From assembly GCA_900543215.1 (NCBI GenBank), contig UQQR01000037.1:1-12988 (forward strand): DNA of 12,988 bases, in the 5' to 3' direction. Below the pieces are notes generated by a model. It was not told the origin of the DNA and ran no database searches. It worked only from the letters and a program-made list of their open reading frames with translations. The DNA comes from an uncultured Oscillospiraceae bacterium (GTDB taxonomy: Bacteria > Bacillota > Clostridia > Oscillospirales > Acutalibacteraceae). Made by a program: the position numbers and the translations under genes. Positions 1 through 7,205 of this stretch are shown piece after piece. Each line of letters begins with the position of its first letter. The first letter of the stretch is position 1.

Positions 1-1
1 G

Positions 2-100
2 TTCTTTCTATTTTACACCACATTGGAGGTTTACACAATATTTGGGATGGTCTCTGAAAACACTTGCGAAGAATTTATAAGAATAGGGTTATATGAATAG
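2..100 (+). CDS. possible 3' end of an unidentified upstream gene
   Basis: This frame is open from the window edge to a TAG at 98-100 and would encode about 32 C-terminal residues ending in CEEFIRIGLYE. The only real support is that the stop codon runs directly into a good hairpin terminator at 100-133, as expected for the end of a gene. I recognise no family. If the tRNA fragment at 384-425 marks the edge of an integrated element, this would be the last gene of that element. Another frame is open to about position 78, so the reading frame is uncertain. Confidence 0.25.
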   Translation, partial: FFLFYTTLEVYTIFGMVSENTCEEFIRIGLYE

Positions 101-133
101 AGGGGCAGTTCCGGCTGTCCCTCTTGATTTTTT
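100..133 (+). terminator. intrinsic terminator
   Basis: GAGGGGCAG at 100-108 pairs with CTGTCCCTC at 115-123 (nine pairs, one of them G-T) around a six-base loop. A T-rich run follows at 124-133. It begins at the last base of the TAG that ends the possible upstream frame. Confidence 0.7.
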
Positions 134-383
134 GACGCAGAGTTGTTATAATGAGTATACTTTATGGCTTGCGTTCACAGAGTACCGTTGGTTTTATCTG
201 AACAGACCACCATAACCCGCTTAGCACGACCCTTGCTAATGACCTGCTAAAAACAGCAGTTAAAATTAGCAGAAAACAGATGAATTTAGTTATCAGTCCA
301 AAAGCGCTCAAAGCCTTTTATATCAATGATTTCTAAGGATTTTTTACCCCTGTTTTTCAGCCCAAAAGGCGTTCCGGGAGCGT
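134..383. other. non-coding flank with short TAGCA/TGCTA repeats
   Basis: I see no convincing gene in these 250 bases. Between about 208 and 275 the pentamer TGCTA or its complement TAGCA recurs at least five times. It includes an inverted pair CTGCTAA/TTAGCAG at 245-275. Such repeats next to a tRNA scar could be recombinase arm-binding or excision sites, but this is only a suggestion. The 9-mer CGGGAGCGT at 375-383 recurs at 418-426, across the 3' end of the tRNA fragment. Confidence 0.35.
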
Positions 384-425
384 CTCCTAAGCGGTAGGTC
401 GGGTGTTCGAATCACCTCGGGAGCG
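384..425 (+). pseudogene. 3' fragment of tRNA-Arg(CCU), probable attachment site
   Basis: The sequence begins exactly at a CTCCTAA anticodon loop (anticodon CCT). It continues through the 3' anticodon strand GCGG, the variable loop, a T arm with stems GGGTG/CACCT around the canonical loop TTCGAAT, and the 3' acceptor strand CGGGAGC. No matching 5' acceptor strand (GCTCCCG), D arm or complete anticodon stem lies upstream, so it cannot fold as a tRNA. A tRNA 3' end duplicated from the anticodon loop onward is the usual scar of tyrosine-recombinase integration. By that rule, element DNA lies to the left and chromosome to the right. The intact tRNA and the integrase would be outside the window. 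Confidence 0.75.
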
Positions 426-467
426 TTTTATATTATACTTATGTTTATTAACTGACACGGTGATTTT

Positions 468-2201
468 ATGACATTCTCTGAAAAGCTAAACGAATATATT
501 GCAAAGCTTTCCTGTCCAGCCAAAGAGCTTTATACCCTTTCGGAAATATCTGCTTCGACATTCAGCAGATACAGAAACGGAGAGCGTATTCCCGAGCCAT
601 CCTCACAAGGCTTTGAAAAGCTTTGCGCCGCCATTGCAGAAACGGCAAAGAAAAGAAATCTCCCCCATATTACGGCAGAATCCGTAAAGGAAGATTTATT
701 TACCTGCGAGGATATTCTCACTACCGACAAGGAAATCTTCCGCCGCAATTTCAATACCATGATTACCGTGCTTAACATTAATCTCACCCGTATGTGCAAG
801 CACATAAATTATGATATTTCGACCGTTTTCCGTATCCGTAACGGAACACGGAATCCCGCAAATTTAGAGAAGTTTGCGGATGCTGTTGCTATGTTTACGG
901 CAAAGGAGATAAAAACGCAATCAGGTCTTATGGCACTCTCAAAGCTGATAGGATGTGAGGATGATATAACAGATTTGTCAGTGTGCTGTGAAAAACTGAA
1001 GCATTGGCTGCTCAATGAGCAAAAATCCGGCTCCGTAAACGATGAAATTGCCTGTTTTCTTACAAAGCTCAACGATTTTGATTTAAACGAATATATCAAA
1101 GCCATACATTTTGATGAGCTTAAGGTCCCTACCGTGCCGTTCCAGATACCCTCGTCAAGGTCATATTTCGGTCTTAAGGAAATGATGGAAAGCGAGCTTG
1201 ATTTTTTAAAGGCGACCGTTCTTTCAAAATCCACCGAACCCGTAACTATGTACAGCGATATGCCGATGGGTGAAATGGCAAAAGACCCTGAATTTCCGAA
1301 AAAATGGATGTATGGTATGGCACTGATGCTTAAAAAGGGTCTGCATCTTAATCAGATACATAATCTTGACCGTTCATTCGAGGATATGATGTTAGGCCTT
1401 GAAAGCTGGATTCCTATGTATATGACGGGGCAAATTTCGCCTTATTACTTTAAAAGCATCCAGAACAATGTGTTCCTGCATTTTTTAAAGGTATCGGGCG
1501 CCGCCGCACTTACAGGCGAGGCTGTTACGGGATACCACAGCGACGGAAAATACTACCTCACCAAATCCAAAAAGGAAATCGAATACTACACAAAAAGAGC
1601 AAACGAATTGCTTGACTGTGCGTATCCGCTTATGGAAATATACAGAAGCGAGAGAGAAAACGAGCTTAACGCATTTTTGCTTGCCGATACGGCAAAGCCC
1701 GGCGTAAGGAAAAATATTTTTTCCTCTCTTCCCTTATACACGGTAAGCGAAGAGCTTTTAAACGCCGTGCTCACGGCAAATAAGATACCCGAAAATGACC
1801 GTAAAGCGATTCGTGAATATGCTGTTCTTAAAAAGCGCAGAGCTGAGCTTATACTTGAAAACGGTTTTATTGAGGATGAGATAGCCGCCGTATCAAGGGA
1901 GGAATTTGACATTCGTCCGCTTTCGCTTGATATTTCGGGTGTGTTTTACGAAAAGGATATAGTTTACAGCTATGAACAATATCTTGAGCATCTTAAATTT
2001 ACTGAGGAGTTTGCCGCAGAACACCGTAATTACAAATTAAAGAAGATACACTCCCCCGCCTTCGGTAATTTGCAGATAACCGTTCACGAGCAGCAATGGG
2101 CAATGGTCTCGAAAAACAAAGCCCCTGCCATTCATTTTGTAATAAAGCATCCGAAACTTTTAAACGCCATTGAAAACTTTGTTCCGCCCGTAGTAGAGTA
2201 A
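468..2201 (+). CDS. large protein with two XRE-like helix-turn-helix motifs
   Basis: The product has 577 residues. Residues about 19-56 and about 96-140 each look like an XRE/Cro-type helix-turn-helix, with matching recognition segments STFSRYRNGERIP and STVFRIRNGTRNP followed by an FEKLCAAIA / LEKFADAVA helix. The remaining roughly 430 residues are soluble, helix-rich and charged, without a domain I can name. No signal peptide or membrane segment is visible. The ATG at 468 has only a weak upstream GGTGA. A TATACT lies at 434-439, but no good -35 element goes with it. The gene starts 42 bp after the tRNA scar and shares a terminator with the convergent brnQ. A DNA-binding regulatory role is likely from the HTH motifs; its targets cannot be told. 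XRE-like proteins with long uncharacterised C-terminal regions are familiar in Clostridia. Confidence 0.75.
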   Translation: MTFSEKLNEYIAKLSCPAKELYTLSEISASTFSRYRNGERIPEPSSQGFEKLCAAIAETAKKRNLPHITAESVKEDLFTCEDILTTDKEIFRRNFNTMITVLNINLTRMCKHINYDISTVFRIRNGTRNPANLEKFADAVAMFTAKEIKTQSGLMALSKLIGCEDDITDLSVCCEKLKHWLLNEQKSGSVNDEIACFLTKLNDFDLNEYIKAIHFDELKVPTVPFQIPSSRSYFGLKEMMESELDFLKATVLSKSTEPVTMYSDMPMGEMAKDPEFPKKWMYGMALMLKKGLHLNQIHNLDRSFEDMMLGLESWIPMYMTGQISPYYFKSIQNNVFLHFLKVSGAAALTGEAVTGYHSDGKYYLTKSKKEIEYYTKRANELLDCAYPLMEIYRSERENELNAFLLADTAKPGVRKNIFSSLPLYTVSEELLNAVLTANKIPENDRKAIREYAVLKKRRAELILENGFIEDEIAAVSREEFDIRPLSLDISGVFYEKDIVYSYEQYLEHLKFTEEFAAEHRNYKLKKIHSPAFGNLQITVHEQQWAMVSKNKAPAIHFVIKHPKLLNAIENFVPPVVE

Positions 2202-2209
2202 CAACAAAG

Positions 2210-2251
2210 CAGCCGTGCAATTCTGTTTTTGAATTGCACGGCTGTTGTTTT
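2210..2251 (+). terminator. bidirectional terminator between the HTH gene and brnQ
   Basis: CAGCCGTGCAATTC (2210-2223) pairs perfectly with GAATTGCACGGCTG (2231-2244) around a seven-base T-rich loop. TTGTTTT follows on the + strand. The minus strand has a looser T-rich tail. It lies 8 bp after the stop of the + strand gene and 6 bp beyond the stop of brnQ, so it can serve both. Confidence 0.88.
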
Positions 2252-2257
2252 AATGTT

Positions 2258-3625
<1,368 letters not shown>

Positions 3626-3672
3626 TTTTCTCTCCCGATTTTTTATTTCTGCCAAGGTAAAATATATTATTC

Positions 3673-3701
3673 AGTATATCATATTTGTAAAGATTTGTCA
3701 A
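3673..3701 (-). promoter_or_regulatory. sigma-A promoter of brnQ
   Basis: On the minus strand, TTGACA (3701-3696) and TATACT (3678-3673) are separated by exactly 17 bp, close to perfect consensus. The start site should be near 3666, about 40 bases before the brnQ ATG. I see no clear T-box or leader structure in this short leader. Confidence 0.88.
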
Positions 3702-3711
3702 CTTTTCTTAC

Positions 3712-3747
3712 TGAAAACAGAAAACCGCAGTAATTTTTCACTGCGGT
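3712..3747 (-). terminator. terminator of the GntR/ABC operon
   Basis: ACCGCAGT (3747-3740 on the minus strand) pairs with ACTGCGGT (3731-3724) across an eight-base loop. TTTTCTGTTTT follows. It lies 20 bp after the stop of the ABC permease gene. The + strand version is followed by CTTTTAG. Confidence 0.85.
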
Positions 3748-3766
3748 CTTTTAGTTTTGTTTAATG

Positions 3767-4567
3767 CTATTCAAGGTTAAGCTTTCTGCTTAAAAAATAT
3801 CTTGTTATTAAAAAGTACGCCGTCCCGAGCAATGCGGAAAAAACAATCGGCAAAAGCAGGAACAGGCTGACGGCTGAAATTCCGCTGTTCAAATAATTTT
3901 CAAAGCCCGACGCCGAACCGAACGCAAATATAAACGACATAAATATAAGCGATATTATCTGCGACGCGGCGTAAAGACATATGTAAGCTATTACCGACGC
4001 ACCTACCCTGTTTTTAAACTGCTGACCTATTGCTATCGCGGCATAAAACATAAGCAGCGCCTCAAGCAGGGTTATTATCGCAAACACCGCAATTTCGGCA
4101 ATTAACAGCGTAAGCTGCGGCCACTCGCCGTAATTAAAGAACGCCTTAAAAAGCTCCGGCAGGAATTTTATAAAATCGTTTTCCGCCTTTGTTCCGATGC
4201 CGAGGACGGCAAGCGAAAGAAACACCAACACAAAATCAACCGCCACGGTGACCGCTCCGCAAATAAGCTTGCATACTATATGCTGGGTTGCGGTAAAAGG
4301 CAGTGAAAATGTAAGGTAGCCTTCGTTCGAAAGCAGATTTCTGTAAAATCTTGTTACAACAATTACTATTCCCACAATAAAAACCGCAATAATTGTAAGC
4401 ACATATCCGATAACAGCGAGCGTTTTGAATGTGTTTATTATGTTGTTTTCGGTCTTTACCAGATATACCAGTCGACTGAGTACCGAAAAGCCGAACAGCG
4501 CCGCATAAATCGGCAATAAACTTCTGAAAAGCGAGTAAAACTCGTGCTTATAAAGCTTTTTTAACAT
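3767..4567 (-). CDS. ABC-2 type transporter permease subunit
   Basis: The 266-residue membrane protein should form the channel of an ABC exporter with the ATPase encoded just upstream. About six hydrophobic segments are visible. Between the second and third sits the segment RFYRNLLSNEGYLTFSLP (about residues 73-90), followed by a TATQHIVCKL stretch. This is a recognisable feature of permeases in Firmicute GntR/ABC operons. The ATG lies inside the end of the ATPase gene (ATGTTAA, 7-nt overlap) with GGGAGG upstream, so translation is probably coupled. Related operons are linked to cell-envelope stress or peptide export; the substrate cannot be read from the sequence. Confidence 0.88.
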   Translation of the reverse strand: MLKKLYKHEFYSLFRSLLPIYAALFGFSVLSRLVYLVKTENNIINTFKTLAVIGYVLTIIAVFIVGIVIVVTRFYRNLLSNEGYLTFSLPFTATQHIVCKLICGAVTVAVDFVLVFLSLAVLGIGTKAENDFIKFLPELFKAFFNYGEWPQLTLLIAEIAVFAIITLLEALLMFYAAIAIGQQFKNRVGASVIAYICLYAASQIISLIFMSFIFAFGSASGFENYLNSGISAVSLFLLLPIVFSALLGTAYFLITRYFLSRKLNLE

Positions 4568-5259
4568 TTGAATACCTCCCTGAAGAACTCGTCAACGCTC
4601 TTTCCCTCACGCTGGCGTATATTGTCTACGGTGTCGCACATAACTATGTCTCCGTGATTAATAAATACAACATCGCTGAGCACCTGCTCCACATCCGCAA
4701 TAAGATGTGTTGAAATTATTACGGTTGCGTCCTCCTCGTAATTGGAAATTATAGTACGGAGAATATAATCTCTTGTAGCAGGGTCAACGCCGGCTATCGG
4801 TTCATCAAGCAGATAAAGCTTTGCTTTGCGGCTCATAACAAGTATAAGCGCAACCTTTTCCTGTGTACCCTTTGAAAGCGTTTTTATCCTCATTTCAGGG
4901 CTTATTCCGAGATTTTTAAGCATATCCGAAGCACGCTCCGGTCTGAAATCGGCGTAAAAGTCGGAATAATACCTTATCATCTGCCCGACAGTCATCCACT
5001 GCGGAAGGAAATTTCTGTCCGGAAGATACGAAACGATATTTTTGGTTTTTGCGCCGATAGGCTCCCCGTTCACGGTTATTTCACCCATAGTCGGCGTCAA
5101 AAGACCGTTCACCGTTTTAATAAGGGTGGTTTTTCCGCTGCCGTTAGGCCCTAAAAGCCCCACAATTCTGCCCTTTTCAAAGCTTAAATTTATGCTGTTA
5201 AGCGCAACCGCATATTTATAAACCTTTGAAAGATTTTTACACTCAAGTATTGTATCCAT
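4561..5259 (-). CDS. ABC transporter ATP-binding subunit
   Basis: This 232-residue subunit should power the adjacent permease by ATP hydrolysis. The ordered ABC motifs are present: Walker A GPNGSGKTT near residue 38, a Q-loop-like region, signature LSKGTQEK near 133, Walker B LYLLDEP near 155 with the D-loop GVDP, and the switch histidine in ISTH near 185. The signature has Lys-Gly-Thr-Gln in place of the usual Gly-Gly-Gln, which is common in this subgroup. I start at the ATG at 5259 (MDTILECKNL), seven bases after AGGAG; the in-frame TTG one codon upstream is less likely. The ATG overlaps the TGA of the GntR gene by one base (TGATG), so the genes are tightly coupled. The 3' end overlaps the permease gene. 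Confidence 0.94.
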   Translation of the reverse strand: MDTILECKNLSKVYKYAVALNSINLSFEKGRIVGLLGPNGSGKTTLIKTVNGLLTPTMGEITVNGEPIGAKTKNIVSYLPDRNFLPQWMTVGQMIRYYSDFYADFRPERASDMLKNLGISPEMRIKTLSKGTQEKVALILVMSRKAKLYLLDEPIAGVDPATRDYILRTIISNYEEDATVIISTHLIADVEQVLSDVVFINHGDIVMCDTVDNIRQREGKSVDEFFREVFKC

Positions 5260-5633
5260 CAAATTTCTCCTCTCTTTTCTATCTCAAATTGAATTGCGTC
5301 CAAAATTTCTTTTTTGTCAAGTCCCAACTCCCCTACCGAATTGAGAAAGCCGTCGATTTTTTCGGCAACATAAGCGCTGCGTACCTCGTTGATTTTTTCC
5401 TTATCGTCGGTAACATAGCGCCCGTCGCCCCTCATCGTATAAATTATGCCGGTCTCCTCAACATCGGAAAGCGCCCTCTGCATTGTGTTGGGATTGACCC
5501 CCGCGTTTACCGCAAGCTCCCTGACGCCCTCAAGCTTGGCACCCGGAGGATATTCCCCCTTTATTATTTTTAAAACTATAATATCTTTGAGCTGTTGAAA
5601 AATAGGTTTATCGTTGGAAAAGCTCCAGGACAT
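5259..5633 (-). CDS. GntR-family transcriptional regulator, YtrA-like
   Basis: The 124-residue protein is a short GntR regulator, matching the YtrA subfamily in length. A winged helix-turn-helix fills about residues 10-77 (QLKDIIVLKIIKGEYPPG, then VRELAVNAGVNPNTMQRAL and a GRYV wing). A short helical dimerisation tail follows instead of a large effector domain. GAGGTG precedes the ATG. As first gene of the operon it most likely represses its own promoter, with the perfect inverted repeat at 5655-5674 as the obvious operator. In this subfamily the signal is often a membrane-active compound, but nothing in the window shows which one. Confidence 0.92.
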   Translation of the reverse strand: MSWSFSNDKPIFQQLKDIIVLKIIKGEYPPGAKLEGVRELAVNAGVNPNTMQRALSDVEETGIIYTMRGDGRYVTDDKEKINEVRSAYVAEKIDGFLNSVGELGLDKKEILDAIQFEIEKRGEI

Positions 5634-5654
5634 TTTTACACCTCACTTTATCAC

Positions 5655-5674
5655 TGTATTAATATCCTAATACA
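5655..5674. promoter_or_regulatory. probable GntR operator
   Basis: TGTATTA at 5655-5661 and TAATACA at 5668-5674 form a perfect seven-base inverted repeat with a six-base spacer. It starts right next to the -10 box and covers the expected transcription start. A repressor bound here would block the operon promoter. The assignment to the adjacent GntR protein is inferred from position. Confidence 0.65.
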
Positions 5675-5703
5675 ATAATACGCACTGTACAGCATTTTGT
5701 CAA
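5675..5703 (-). promoter_or_regulatory. sigma-A promoter of the GntR/ABC operon
   Basis: TTGACA (5703-5698) and TATTAT (5680-5675) are read on the minus strand with a 17-bp spacer. The expected start is near 5668, about 35 bases before the GntR ATG and inside the inverted-repeat operator. Confidence 0.85.
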
Positions 5704-5718
5704 GTGTTTTTTGAAAAA

Positions 5719-5757
5719 TAAAAAAACCACTGATTATTAATTTCAAATCAGTGGTTT
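5719..5757 (-). terminator. terminator of ypeB
   Basis: A 12-bp stem is formed by AAACCACTGATT (5724-5735) and AATCAGTGGTTT (5746-5757) around a ten-base loop. On the minus strand it continues into a T run. It lies just after the ypeB stop codon and before the promoter of the next operon. Confidence 0.87.
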
Positions 5758-5762
5758 AAATT

Positions 5763-7091
5763 TTATTTTGTAAGCGTTCCGCCGTCGCTTTTGAGCAAAA
5801 TCAGAATATCCTCTTCCTCGCCCGTAACTGCGTTTATATAAACCAGTATTTCCTGTCCGTCCTCTGCCGTGCAGACAAATTCATAGCATCTGACCTCGCC
5901 ACCGCTTTTGGTTGGAATTAAAGCCAGCGCGGTTTCCCTTATCGAAAGCCTTGAGCTGACCTTTGCCGCCGCGTCCTCCGCTTTTACCGCAGGGGTTTCA
6001 AAGGCTCTGTCGGTATGGTTGGAAAGATATCCGCCCGTTTCATAAAGCATTATTTCGCCGTTATCCATAGCAACGCCAACCTTTACAAGGTCGGTATAGC
6101 AAATCGTCTGCCCGTCAAGATAAGCGAAGCTTATTACGCAAACTCCCTCGTCGGTAAAATAGTAGGTTTCGGTAAATCCGCTCATACCTATTTTTTCAAG
6201 GAATCTCCTCGCTTTGTCGAGCGCCTGACGGTGTTCAAGCGCATAATCGCCGATATTTCTGCTTTTTCTCATATAAAGAGGATATCCGCCTGCCTCGGTT
6301 ATGCTTACCGTCATATCTCCGGAAGAAAATCGGTACGCCGGAATTTTACCGCCCGTTTTTTCCTCATAAACGATTTTTTCTCTGTCGAGTCCCGTAATCT
6401 CCGCCGCTTTTACCTGCGCCGCCGTCTCGCTCACCTTTTCGGCGTTCTTCAGCATAACGGGTTCTTTTTCAAGGATATGGTCGGAATACGGTCCGTCGTA
6501 TACAAGCGTGGGATAATCGGTAAGACTGCTTTCAATATCGCCGAGCGAGCTTGCCGCCGCACCGCCGTCCGCCGTGTCATCAAGCTTTTTATTAAGCTCC
6601 GCCGCCCATTTTTCGGGTGCCGAATAAGAAATGTCGGAATTTTTTATCGTATCGGTAATTATCTGTGCCGTACTCTTTAAAAGCTCTATATTGCCGCTGA
6701 ATTCGTCGTTCGGCTGATTGCCCGAAATAAGGCTCTTTGACACCGACATAGCATAATTTCCGACCTGTGAGAGAAAACGGTTAAGCACCGTAAGCTCACC
6801 GTCGCCGCTCGGAAGTAAGGCAAGAGCGTTTTTTGCGTTTTCCGATTCTGTAAGCAACTGTGCCGCCATACTGCTCATTTGCTTTGCGGAGTTCACATAC
6901 TGTACCTTTTCGAGAGCCAGTGAAATATTATTCATACTTTCGGAAAGCTCGTTTAAGGACCGTGAATAATTGTTTTGTATTTCAAGGCGGTATTTTTTTA
7001 GCTCCATACAGCTTTTAAGCGCAAAGCTTCCGGCGGCGAGTGCGGCGGCAACGCAAAAGGATATAATTCTTACTGTGTTTCGTCTGTTCAT
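5763..7091 (-). CDS. ypeB: spore germination protein YpeB
   Basis: YpeB is a spore protein that stabilises the cortex-lytic enzyme SleB at the inner membrane until germination. The 442-residue product has a membrane anchor at about residues 7-25 and a helical N-terminal half. The family's marker YDGPYSDHI is at 198-206. Three PepSY-like segments follow at about 210-275, 285-355 and 365-432, ending in VYINAVTGEEEDIL. Length is normal for the family. The ATG is preceded by GGAGGG at good spacing. SleB is usually encoded next to YpeB, but no sleB lies on either side here, and the gene has its own downstream terminator. I could not find a convincing forespore (sigma-G) promoter in the 77 bases after the upstream terminator. 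Confidence 0.9.
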   Translation of the reverse strand: MNRRNTVRIISFCVAAALAAGSFALKSCMELKKYRLEIQNNYSRSLNELSESMNNISLALEKVQYVNSAKQMSSMAAQLLTESENAKNALALLPSGDGELTVLNRFLSQVGNYAMSVSKSLISGNQPNDEFSGNIELLKSTAQIITDTIKNSDISYSAPEKWAAELNKKLDDTADGGAAASSLGDIESSLTDYPTLVYDGPYSDHILEKEPVMLKNAEKVSETAAQVKAAEITGLDREKIVYEEKTGGKIPAYRFSSGDMTVSITEAGGYPLYMRKSRNIGDYALEHRQALDKARRFLEKIGMSGFTETYYFTDEGVCVISFAYLDGQTICYTDLVKVGVAMDNGEIMLYETGGYLSNHTDRAFETPAVKAEDAAAKVSSRLSIRETALALIPTKSGGEVRCYEFVCTAEDGQEILVYINAVTGEEEDILILLKSDGGTLTK

Positions 7092-7164
7092 ACATTTCCC
7101 TCCGATTTACAGTATTATTTCCATAATTTGAAGAAATAACAGGGAAATTTATGAAAACCGTTTT

Positions 7165-7196
7165 GCAAATCGGGGTTGCCTTGCGGCAACCCCGAT
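7165..7196 (-). terminator. hairpin terminator at the end of the surface-protein operon
   Basis: ATCGGGGTTGCC (7169-7180) pairs perfectly with GGCAACCCCGAT (7185-7196) around a four-base loop. On the minus strand it lies ten bases after the stop of the cohesin-like gene. The following T tract is short (TTTGC), so termination may be incomplete or factor-aided. It separates this operon from ypeB. Confidence 0.72.
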
Positions 7197-7205
7197 AAAT
7201 TGTTC

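Noticed and set aside
93..215. Forty-codon frame starting MNRGAVPAVPLDF
   Set aside because: It runs straight through the hairpin terminator at 100-133, has no ribosome site of quality, and resembles no protein.
375..426. A complete tRNA-Arg gene
   Set aside because: The 5' acceptor strand, D arm and full anticodon stem are missing, and the upstream bases do not pair with the acceptor 3' strand. Only a 3' fragment is supported.
3626..3672. T-box or other amino-acid-responsive leader before brnQ
   Set aside because: The leader from the predicted start is only about 40 bases, too short for a T-box, and contains no specifier or antiterminator structure.
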